Shown here: positions 1 to 5,283 of the stretch, piece after piece | Layout of the letters: every line of letters starts with the position of its first letter | How positions within the stretch are numbered: the stretch's first letter is position 1 | DNA from: Candidatus Nomurabacteria bacterium | GTDB taxonomy: Bacteria; Patescibacteriota; Minisyncoccia; Phycocordibacterales; Phycocordibacteraceae | NCBI GenBank assembly: GCA_943355045.1 | Contig: CALRDY010000031.1 | Coordinates: forward strand, 1-6,929 | Reading direction: 5' to 3' | DNA: 6,929 nt | Notes under the pieces: generated by a model | What the model was told of the DNA's origin: nothing | Seen by the model: only the letters and a program-made list of their open reading frames with translations | Databases searched by the model: none | Position numbers and translations under genes: made by a program

Positions 1-109
1 GCGTCATGCAGCTTACAAATGCCAACACTGGGACAGCCGCGAGGACCGATCTTCGCCTCAGCAATGGAACAAATCTTTTTTTGATTGCTAATTTCGGTAC
101 GTCATATAC
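1..109 (+). repeat. 109-bp direct repeat, copy 1 (left edge of window)
   Basis: Bases 1-109 are identical to 882-990. In the second copy the sequence is in frame with the large surface protein (VMQLTNANTG...NFGTSYT). Here it lies in another frame relative to the downstream coding sequence, whose frame meets a TAA at 89-91. The copy ends in CATATAC, which is shared with the Kelch-like sequence that follows. The repeat is therefore joined at a 7-base microhomology and does not form a continuous gene. An assembly mis-join at a contig end is as likely as a real duplication. Confidence 0.95.
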
Positions 110-3100
110 CGCGCCCCCGTCTCAAACCCCACCAGCTGGACCAATACCGGCAGCACCATCCCCGGCAACCTCGCCCTCTCCCAGACCGCCGTCATCGGCG
201 ACTATGTCTACCTCTTTGGCGGGCACACCGGCGCCGCATACACCAACGCCATATACCGCATCCCGGTCTTCACGAACTCTCCAAACCTCGCCTCCAACCA
301 ATCCTGGAAATACAGAGCAGCGACGGCGGGCGCCGGCCTCTGGCTCTCCGCCTCCACGACCGGCTCCATCTATTATTCATCTGGCACCGTCGGCATCGGG
401 ACCACCTCGCCATACGCTCTCCTCTCCGTCTCCGGCACGGTCGCCACCACGACCTTCGCGCTGCGCGCCGCCGCCTCGCAGACCGCCAACATTCTCGACC
501 TCTACGACTCGACCGGCGCCCGCTCCTCGGTCATCACCGCCGCCGGCAACTGGGGCATCGGCACCAGCACTCCATACAGCAAGCTCTCGGTCTGGGGAAG
601 CGGCACGGGCACGAATCGCCTCTTCGAGCTCACGAACTCCGCTTCAACGACACTCGCCTCGGTACTTGAAAACGGCACCGCATATTTTGCCGGAAATATG
701 GGTATCGGATCTACCACGCCATGGGGATTATTGAGCGTGAACCCCAACGGCATTACCGGCCCCGCATTCGTCATTGGCTCCTCGACCGCCACCAATTTCA
801 TCGTGACCAACGCCGGCAACGTCGGCATCGGGATGACGCCGTCCAACATTCTCGACATCACAAAAACGCAAAACGCAGCTAGCGTCATGCAGCTTACAAA
901 TGCCAACACTGGGACAGCCGCGAGGACCGATCTTCGCCTCAGCAATGGAACAAATCTTTTTTTGATTGCTAATTTCGGTACGTCATATACTCCATCTGGA
1001 CTCGCTCGCACGGACGGTACTTTAATCCAAGCCAACGGCGCGGGCGGGTTAACGCTCAATACTGGTGGGGCATATCCGATTTATTTCGGCACCGGCGACG
1101 CTGAGCGAATGCGCATCGACTCTACCGGCAACGTCGGCATCGGGGCGACGAGTCCTAGTAGTGCCCTGCATGTCTCTGCTCCTAGCACACCAGAGGGTGC
1201 GTTTATCAGAATAGATAGCGGAGGAGCAAATAATCGAGCGACAGGATTTAGAATAGACTCAACCTTTGGTGGCGTCTCTCAAAATTGGCGTATTGGACAT
1301 ATATTGGATAACACGGGAAACCTCGGGTTTATTGAAGGGACTAATGAAAGATTTACCATCGCAAAAGGAGGCAACGTCGGCATCGGGGACGCAAGCCCGG
1401 ACGCCCTGCTTGACGTGAAGGGCACGGTCTGTCTGGACCTGAACGCCGACGAGGCCTGTACCGACAACACGGCCGCCATCTCCGATGCCCGCCTGAAGAC
1501 CAATGTTACCGACATCACGGGCGGCCTCTCGCTCGTGGGGCAACTGCGCCCCGTCCGCTTCCAGTGGAACGGAGAATACCACACCGGCACTTCCACTTCC
1601 CTCGGTTTCCTCGCGCAGGAGGTGGAGCAGGTATTCCCGGAGCTCGTCATTACCGACACGGCCGGCTACAAAAACTTGGATTACAGCAAATTGACCGCCG
1701 TTCTCGCTGTCGCGGTCAAGGAGCTTGATGCGCGGACGAAATTTATCCAGAACGCCGCGACATCGACGGTTCTGACGGTGGATGTCGCGGGGAATGTGGG
1801 CATCGGCACAACGACGCCCAACTACAAGCTCACGGTCGCGGGCGACATTGCGGCCACCGCATTTGTAAACACTTCGACGAGGGAGGCGAAGACCGATGTC
1901 AATTACGCGACCGCAAGCTCGTCCGAGACTATGCTCGACCGGCTCGTAAATCTGAAAGTCGCGACCTACCGTTACAAGATCGAGGATCAGTCCGATCCGT
2001 TGCGCATCGGCTTCATCGCCGAAGATGTGCAGACCATTGCGCCGGAGATACTCGCGCCGAACGGCAAAGGCGTCGACATCTACAAGCTCGCGACGTTTAC
2101 GCTCTCGGGTGTGCAGGCGCTCGCCACGAAGCTTGATGCGGAACACATGCGCGTCACTTCGCTCGAGGTACGTGTCGCCGCGCTTGAGAGTGGCGCGGTC
2201 AGCAGCGCGAGCGGCTCGCCGCTCGCGCTCTCCTCCTCGACCCTCGCGAGCGCGCTCGAGGGCTTCGGCGTCCTAATCCAGAAGGGCATCGCGCAATTCA
2301 ATACGCTCGTGTTCCGCCAGCTCGTCGCAAGCAAGGACGCCGACGGCACGAGCTCGGCGGGCAGCGTGCTCGTGCTTACCGGCAACACGGTCGCGCAGGT
2401 AAATAACTCGCTCGTGCAGCCTTCGACCAAGGTGTTCGTCACGTTCAATTCGCAGATCGCCGGTAGCTGGTGGGTAAGCGACAAGACCGCGGGCTCCTTC
2501 CGCGTCATCCTCTCGGCACCGCAGCCGTCCGATGTTTCCTTCGATTACTTCCTCGTCCAGACGCAAGGGCAGATCGCCACCTCCACTCCGAACGTGATTT
2601 CAGGCACCGTCTCGCAATCAAGCGGACCCGACACCACGGCTCCGGTCATCACGCTCCTCGGCGACAATCCGGTGCACGTCTCAGTCGGCGGCATCTTTAC
2701 CGATCCGGGAATAACCGTCGCCGACAATTCGGGCAGTACCGTCCCGTACGTTACGTTCGTCAACGGCATAGAACAGCCGGTCTCCGCAATTGATACCGGA
2801 AGTCAGACGACCTACATCATCACGTATGTGGCGACCGACGCGGCAGGGAACTCCTCGACCATCACGCGCTCGGTCATCGTCGGCAGCCCGAGCGCACCGG
2901 TAACGACCGCAAGCAGCACGCCGTCCTCGACCGATACGACCGCGCCGGTGGTAACGCTCACGGGTGCAGCAGCGATGCAGATAACGGTCGGTGATACCTT
3001 TACCGACCCGGGCGCGACCGCCGCCGACGATGTCGATGGCAGCTTGACTGCGAGCATCGTCGTCACTGGCGCGGTCGATACCGCGATCGAGGGCCTCTAC

Positions 3101-3187
3101 ACGCTTACCTACACCGCCACCGACGCCGCCCTCAACACCGCCTCCGTCTCCCGCGTCGTGACCGTCGCCGCAGCGCCAACTATATAA
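104..3187 (+). CDS. Large modular surface/fibre protein with tandem S74 chaperone domains (5' partial)
   Basis: The frame is open from 92 to the TAA at 3185-3187. The first ATG is at 698 (829 residues), but clear protein homology extends upstream in the same frame, so the real start lies outside the window. Order of modules: a Kelch-like unit (IYRAPVSNPTSW..., GDYVYLFGGHTG) at about 104-330. Then come stalk repeats of the form G-N-V-G-I-G-x-x-x-P at 383, 548, 695, 815, 1127, 1370 and 1790. Numbering from the ATG at 698, the rest is: a first peptidase-S74 intramolecular chaperone domain (about 262-343, SDARLK; Ser262/Lys267 match the Ser-Lys dyad spacing of the family); a short stalk; a second S74-like domain (about 393-490, STREAK; Ser393/Lys398); a beta-rich region I do not recognise (about 525-625); and two DUF5011/Ig-like domains, each starting DTTAPV (about 645-728 and 746-824). 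It probably forms a trimeric extracellular fibre or adhesin whose S74 domains help folding and self-cleave before the Ser; this is inferred from the family. No C-terminal membrane anchor is seen. Confidence 0.85.
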   Translation: MYRAPVSNPTSWTNTGSTIPGNLALSQTAVIGDYVYLFGGHTGAAYTNAIYRIPVFTNSPNLASNQSWKYRAATAGAGLWLSASTTGSIYYSSGTVGIGTTSPYALLSVSGTVATTTFALRAAASQTANILDLYDSTGARSSVITAAGNWGIGTSTPYSKLSVWGSGTGTNRLFELTNSASTTLASVLENGTAYFAGNMGIGSTTPWGLLSVNPNGITGPAFVIGSSTATNFIVTNAGNVGIGMTPSNILDITKTQNAASVMQLTNANTGTAARTDLRLSNGTNLFLIANFGTSYTPSGLARTDGTLIQANGAGGLTLNTGGAYPIYFGTGDAERMRIDSTGNVGIGATSPSSALHVSAPSTPEGAFIRIDSGGANNRATGFRIDSTFGGVSQNWRIGHILDNTGNLGFIEGTNERFTIAKGGNVGIGDASPDALLDVKGTVCLDLNADEACTDNTAAISDARLKTNVTDITGGLSLVGQLRPVRFQWNGEYHTGTSTSLGFLAQEVEQVFPELVITDTAGYKNLDYSKLTAVLAVAVKELDARTKFIQNAATSTVLTVDVAGNVGIGTTTPNYKLTVAGDIAATAFVNTSTREAKTDVNYATASSSETMLDRLVNLKVATYRYKIEDQSDPLRIGFIAEDVQTIAPEILAPNGKGVDIYKLATFTLSGVQALATKLDAEHMRVTSLEVRVAALESGAVSSASGSPLALSSSTLASALEGFGVLIQKGIAQFNTLVFRQLVASKDADGTSSAGSVLVLTGNTVAQVNNSLVQPSTKVFVTFNSQIAGSWWVSDKTAGSFRVILSAPQPSDVSFDYFLVQTQGQIATSTPNVISGTVSQSSGPDTTAPVITLLGDNPVHVSVGGIFTDPGITVADNSGSTVPYVTFVNGIEQPVSAIDTGSQTTYIITYVATDAAGNSSTITRSVIVGSPSAPVTTASSTPSSTDTTAPVVTLTGAAAMQITVGDTFTDPGATAADDVDGSLTASIVVTGAVDTAIEGLYTLTYTATDAALNTASVSRVVTVAAAPTI
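815..1387 (+). repeat. Three exact 18-nt stalk repeats (ggcaacgtcggcatcggg)
   Basis: The 18-mer ggcaacgtcggcatcggg occurs at 815-832, 1127-1144 and 1370-1387, each encoding GNVGIG in frame. Related but diverged versions lie at 383-400, 545-562 and 1790-1807. Spacings of 312 and 243 bases are multiples of three. Identical DNA joining different modules offers sites for in-frame module exchange by recombination. Confidence 0.85.
882..990 (+). repeat. 109-bp direct repeat, copy 2 (in-frame copy)
   Basis: Exact match to 1-109. Here the repeat is an integral, in-frame part of the stalk of the large surface protein, encoding a module that begins about six residues before MQLTNAN and ends at FGTSYT. 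It is more AT-rich than its surroundings, including a run of seven T. Sequence after 990 (PSGLARTDG) differs completely from that after 109. Confidence 0.95.
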
Positions 3188-3190
3188 GGT

Positions 3191-3499
3191 ATGAAAATAG
3201 TTGTTTTTCTCACGGCACGCACTTTTATAGAAGGTCTTGATCCTCCAGTGCGTGGCGAAGCACGTAGGCTTCTCGATCTTCTTGAAAAATACGGGCACTC
3301 TTTATCAATGCCGGTTGCGAAACCGATTGGCGGCGGGTTATGGGAATTGCGGCTTACTGGACGACCGCAAATCCGGATGCTCTACGGTTTTTGTGAAGGA
3401 ATTCCTGTCGTTGTTCTTGCTCTACAGAAACAGCGCTCAGCCCTCCCACAGTCAGCCATAGCCCTCGCGCATAAACGATTTGACGAGTATTGCGAATGA
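3191..3499 (+). CDS. RelE/HigB-type toxin (phage Gp49-like family)
   Basis: 102 residues, near the usual length for this family. Family hallmarks are visible: an N-terminal helical part with RGEARRLLDLLEKYG (21-35), then the strand motif GGGLWELRL (47-55), a basic residue Arg62 before the next strand, and a C-terminal strand-helix with LALQKQR (76-82) and ALAHKRFDEY (91-100). Known members (Pfam DUF891/RelE-ParE superfamily) are ribosome-dependent mRNA interferases that block translation and are neutralised by the antitoxin encoded next to them. The start lies 3 bases after the surface-protein stop; AAGG one base before the ATG is too close to be a good ribosome site. The following gene is a HTH protein 28 bases downstream, which supports a toxin-first HigBA-like pair. 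Activity is inferred, not shown. Confidence 0.8.
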   Translation: MKIVVFLTARTFIEGLDPPVRGEARRLLDLLEKYGHSLSMPVAKPIGGGLWELRLTGRPQIRMLYGFCEGIPVVVLALQKQRSALPQSAIALAHKRFDEYCE

Positions 3500-3519
3500 T
3501 ATAGCGTATATGCTATAGT
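3500..3519 (+). promoter_or_regulatory. Palindromic operator overlapping a -10 box before the antitoxin gene
   Basis: TATAGC (3500-3505) and GCTATA (3512-3517) form a perfect 6-bp inverted repeat around GTATAT. TATAGT at 3514-3519 is a plausible -10 box 8 bases before the antitoxin ATG, which would give a nearly leaderless transcript. HigA-type antitoxins commonly bind palindromes over their own promoter, so this is a candidate autoregulatory site giving separate antitoxin expression. No convincing -35 was found. Confidence 0.45.
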
Positions 3520-3527
3520 AGGCTTAT

Positions 3528-3851
3528 ATGAAAAAGCAGAACATCAAGATATACAAAACCAAGAGCGGAATCGAATATGTACTGTTCGAGGATATGAAGA
3601 AGGAGATGCTTGCGGATCCTAAGGCTAAGGAAGCATATGACGCGCTCGGTCCGAAATACGCTCTCATCAGCGCGATGCTCGATGCGCGAAGTAAGAAGGG
3701 TATGACTCAAGCAGAGATTGCGCTTCGCGCCGGTACGACACAATCGGCAATCGCCCGTTTTGAATCCGGTCGTACGAACCCGACACTCGAGTTCGCTTCA
3801 CGACTGTCCCACGCGCTCGGTGCGAAGCTCGAGATACGGCTTTCAAAATAA
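3528..3851 (+). CDS. HigA-type antitoxin, XRE-family helix-turn-helix protein
   Basis: 107 residues. The first ~45 residues (MKKQNIKIYKTKSG..., LADPKAKEAYDALGPKY) form a charged N-terminal arm typical of HigA-like antitoxins. Residues ~48-104 are a Cro/C1-type HTH: MTQAEIALRAGTTQSAIARF (59-78), then ESGRTNPTLEFASRLSHALG (79-98), with the conserved Q61, recognition helix TTQSAIARFESG and the P85-T86-L87 turn. It should bind the toxin encoded just upstream and repress the shared operon. No Shine-Dalgarno sequence is seen; the start codon is the first ATG after the -10-like TATAGT. A strong hairpin terminator lies ~90 bases downstream. The family call is firm; pairing with the upstream toxin is inferred from order and spacing. 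Confidence 0.85.
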   Translation: MKKQNIKIYKTKSGIEYVLFEDMKKEMLADPKAKEAYDALGPKYALISAMLDARSKKGMTQAEIALRAGTTQSAIARFESGRTNPTLEFASRLSHALGAKLEIRLSK

Positions 3852-3943
3852 GAAGTTAACTGTGGTGTAGACAGTCCATTTTAAGGTCAAATCTTAGGAT
3901 TGTGCGCACAGGTTGCTTGACGGTCGAACCGCCAACTCGAATG

Positions 3944-3973
3944 AAAATGTGGACTTCGTAAGTCCACATTTTT
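3944..3973 (+). terminator. Rho-independent terminator after the toxin-antitoxin operon
   Basis: Perfect 13-bp stem: AAAATGTGGACTT at 3944-3956 pairs with AAGTCCACATTTT at 3960-3972 around a CGT loop, running into five T (3969-3973). The A-run before the stem would also serve as a T-run on the other strand, so it may be bidirectional. The same hairpin recurs at 4400-4427. Confidence 0.8.
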
Positions 3974-4096
3974 ATTTACCGTCGCCGCCCCTTCCACTAC
4001 CGCAACCTCTACACCAGCTATCTAACGTATGCAGAAAGATTTCGACAAGGGGATATCCTCGTTGCCGCTTGTTCAATAAAATAATATGATTGCAGT
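3974..4096 (+). other. Intergenic region with a possible decayed gene end
   Basis: In one frame 3977-4081 reads YRRRPFHYRNLYTSYLTY followed by AERFRQGDILVAACSIK, ending at TAA 4082-4084. There is no start codon, and the frame is blocked by a stop inside the terminator (3959-3961). The composition looks protein-like, so it may be the tail of a lost gene, but I cannot assign it to a family. In the preceding 3852-3943 I see no gene and no convincing tRNA. Confidence 0.2.
4082..4087 (+). promoter_or_regulatory. Putative -10 box (TAATAT) of the coiled-coil gene
   Basis: TAATAT lies 9 bases before the ATG at 4097, the same geometry as before the antitoxin gene (8 bases) and the RAYT gene (10 bases). 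It suggests a leaderless or nearly leaderless transcript. No -35 is recognisable. Confidence 0.3.
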
Positions 4097-4378
4097 ATGA
4101 AAGAAGGGGAAATGGAAAAAGAGACCGATACCGAACTTCTTGCCCGCCTCATGGCGGAGGGTTTTGGGCAGGTAAACACCCGTCTCGACGGTATCGACGT
4201 GCGTCTCGACGGTATGAGCGATCAGATCATCTCTCTCGAAAGAGGACAAGCTGAAACCCATCGTCGCTTGGATTCCATCGAAAGAAAGCAGATCGGCATG
4301 TTAGAAAGCATCGATGAGACTGTGCATCGAAGCGAATTTGTACAGCTGGTTCGACGGGTGGAATTTTTGGAAAAGTAG
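4097..4378 (+). CDS. Small coiled-coil protein of unknown function
   Basis: 93 residues, charged and without membrane segments or cysteines. After an acidic start (MKEGEMEKETDTELLARLMAEGFG) residues ~25-93 form a nearly continuous heptad pattern: VNTRLDGIDVRLDGMSDQI, then SLERGQAETHRRLDSIERKQ, ending in LVRRVEFLEK. The 14 bases CGTCTCGACGGTAT are repeated exactly at 4181-4194 and 4202-4215, a 21-base period equal to one heptad. The protein resembles the many short coiled-coil proteins of Parcubacteria, probably an oligomer, but no function can be assigned. ATG 4112 is an alternative start with AAGGGG just upstream, though its spacing is too short; 4097 fits the -10 box at 4082-4087. It stands alone between two identical terminators. 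Confidence 0.7.
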   Translation: MKEGEMEKETDTELLARLMAEGFGQVNTRLDGIDVRLDGMSDQIISLERGQAETHRRLDSIERKQIGMLESIDETVHRSEFVQLVRRVEFLEK

Positions 4379-4399
4379 CACCCACAACATGACCGATTC

Positions 4400-4427
4400 A
4401 AATGTGGACTTCGTAAGTCCACATTTT
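4400..4427 (+). terminator. Rho-independent terminator after the coiled-coil gene
   Basis: Perfect 12-bp stem: AAATGTGGACTT at 4400-4411 pairs with AAGTCCACATTT at 4415-4426 around a CGT loop, followed by a short T-run (4424-4427). It is 21 bases after the stop codon. The 28 bases are identical to 3945-3972. Confidence 0.75.
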
Positions 4428-4510
4428 CATTCGAGCGCGAGTCGAGAGGTCAGGCTCTCAGCATCGTGAAGATAGTTCCGAAGTTCGATCGCATAATCGC
4501 CAGATTTTTC
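4427..4510 (-). pseudogene. Possible 3' remnant of a minus-strand gene
   Basis: On the minus strand 4510 down to 4427 reads EKSGDYAIELRNYL then HDAESLTSRLALE and a TGA, followed directly by the 4400-4427 hairpin as its terminator. The frame is closed upstream by a stop at 4511-4513, next to the first palindrome of the RAYT module. This could be the end of a gene truncated by that module, but 27 codons are too few to be sure and I recognise no family. Confidence 0.2.
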
Positions 4511-4511
4511 T

Positions 4512-4542
4512 TACCACTTGGAGGCCGGGCCTCCAAGTGGTA
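4512..4542. repeat. REP-like palindrome copy 1
   Basis: Arms of 15 bases: TACCACTTGGAGGCC (4512-4526) and its exact complement (4528-4542) around G4527. The inner ten bases, CTTGGAGGCC, are shared by all copies; the outer five (TACCA) are specific to this copy. It overlaps the -10-like box of the RAYT gene by two bases. Confidence 0.9.
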
Positions 4543-4546
4543 TTCT
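4541..4546 (+). promoter_or_regulatory. Putative -10 box (TATTCT) of the RAYT gene
   Basis: TATTCT sits 10 bases before the ATG at 4557 and directly after TGG, extended -10-like. Its first two bases belong to palindrome copy 1, so binding or cleavage of the palindrome could affect transposase expression. There is no Shine-Dalgarno sequence between it and the ATG. Confidence 0.3.
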
Positions 4547-4556
4547 TTAGTAAGTT

Positions 4557-5237
4557 ATGGCGATGAGAAAAACACAATTTGCAGAAGGAGAGTACTACCA
4601 CATTTACAATCGCGGCGTAGACAAGCGATCCATATTTGATGATCGTGAGGATGTCGAGCGTTTCTTGCAATGTATGCAGGAATTTAATGTTGCTGAACCG
4701 ATCGGCAGCCTCTATGAAAACTCATTCAAGCGTGACCAGCTTGGAGGCCCGGCCTCCAAGCTGGTCGTTGAAGAGGAAGATCTGCCATTGGTGGAATTTA
4801 TTGCCTACTGTCTTAATCCGAATCATTACCATCTCATACTCAAGCAAATCGTAGAAAGGGGTATAGAAAAAATAATGCAAAGAGTCGGCACTGGTCACAC
4901 GATGTTCTTTAACAATAAATACGAAAGAAACGGTTCCTTATTTCAGGGCCGGTTCAAAGCATTGCATATTGATTCTAATGAATACCTGCTCCATCTAAGT
5001 GGTTACGTAAATCTGAATGAACGTGTGCACCAACTTGGAGGCCCGGCCTCCAAGTTGGTGCGATCAAGCTGGGGAGAGTATACGGATGAAAGGATTAGTG
5101 GGATTTGCAAGAAGGAAATTATTTTCGACCAGTTTAAAAATAGGGATGAGTATAAGGAATTTGCGCTTTCATCCCTGGAGTCGATTATAAGAAGGAAGCA
5201 GGAGTTGAAAGGCATAGAGGATTTTTTGCTCGAGTAA
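4557..5237 (+). CDS. REP-associated tyrosine transposase (RAYT, Y1/IS200-like HUH nuclease)
   Basis: 226 residues. The Y1 transposase signature is present in order: EGEYYHIYNRGVDKRSIF (10-27), PLVEFIAYCLNPNHYHLIL (77-95) with the metal-binding HUH motif H90-Y91-H92, MFFNNKYERNGSLFQGRFKA (116-135) typical of RAYT proteins, and EYLLHLSGYVNLNE (142-155), where Tyr150 is the best candidate catalytic tyrosine. Such enzymes cut and rejoin single-stranded DNA at REP hairpins. Two palindromes interrupt the gene in frame: residues 60-70 (DQLGGPASKLV, exactly 11 codons) and about 158-169 (HQLGGPASKLVR). Both fall between conserved blocks, so the enzyme may still fold; without them it would be ~204 residues. 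The stop codon lies inside a fourth palindrome. The ATG is preceded by a -10-like TATTCT and no ribosome site. Confidence 0.85.
   Translation: MAMRKTQFAEGEYYHIYNRGVDKRSIFDDREDVERFLQCMQEFNVAEPIGSLYENSFKRDQLGGPASKLVVEEEDLPLVEFIAYCLNPNHYHLILKQIVERGIEKIMQRVGTGHTMFFNNKYERNGSLFQGRFKALHIDSNEYLLHLSGYVNLNERVHQLGGPASKLVRSSWGEYTDERISGICKKEIIFDQFKNRDEYKEFALSSLESIIRRKQELKGIEDFLLE
4734..4766. repeat. REP-like palindrome copy 2, in frame within the RAYT gene
   Basis: Arms of 16 bases: GACCAGCTTGGAGGCC (4734-4749) and its exact complement (4751-4766) around C4750. The 33 bases coincide exactly with codons 60-70 of the transposase, reading DQLGGPASKLV. The copy-specific outer bases are GACCAG. Confidence 0.95.
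5027..5061. repeat. REP-like palindrome copy 3, in frame within the RAYT gene
   Basis: Arms of 17 bases: GCACCAACTTGGAGGCC (5027-5043) and its exact complement (5045-5061) around C5044. It is read in the same frame as copy 2 (QLGGPASKLV), between YVNLNERVH and the RSSWGEY segment. The copy-specific outer bases are GCACCAA. Confidence 0.95.
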
Positions 5238-5269
5238 TTACTTGGAGGCCCGGCCTCCAAGTAATTACT
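5233..5269. repeat. REP-like palindrome copy 4, over the RAYT stop codon
   Basis: The longest copy, with 18-base arms: AGTAATTACTTGGAGGCC (5233-5250) and its exact complement (5252-5269) around C5251. The RAYT stop codon TAA (5235-5237) is part of the copy-specific left extension AGTAATTA. It may also act as an mRNA 3' hairpin, but no T-run follows. Confidence 0.95.
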
Positions 5270-5283
5270 TTCAGGGAAAATAG

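Larger units (their letters stand above)
3936..4435. repeat. 36-bp inverted repeat bracketing the coiled-coil gene
   Basis: 3936-3971 is the reverse complement of 4400-4435 except for the three loop bases (CGT in both on the + strand). The match includes 9 bases outside the hairpin (CTCGAATGA at 3936-3944, and TCATTCGAG at 4427-4435), so it is more than two copies of a terminator. The enclosed segment holds the 93-residue coiled-coil gene. Confidence 0.8.

Noticed and set aside
114..118. Single-base deletion in a C-run restoring the frame between the 109-bp repeat and the following sequence
   Set aside because: One extra C would join the frames. However, the 104-118 sequence already reads naturally as a Kelch unit start (IYRAPV) in the downstream frame, and the shared CATATAC explains the join better.
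85..669. Arg/His-rich open frame on the + strand
   Set aside because: Shadow of the GC-rich surface-protein frame; low-complexity composition with no protein features.
6..734. Open frame starting MQLTNANTG and continuing as a Pro/Ser/Arg-rich protein
   Set aside because: Only the first 35 residues are meaningful, and they belong to the 109-bp repeat. After 110 it is an out-of-frame reading of the Kelch/stalk sequence, whose true frame gives family-like protein.
502..3298. Several long minus-strand open frames opposite the surface protein
   Set aside because: They mirror a strongly supported + strand coding sequence and show no motifs of their own.
3852..3943. tRNA-like segment (GGTCGAACCGCC resembles a T-loop)
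   Set aside because: No cloverleaf arms or anticodon stem could be built around it.
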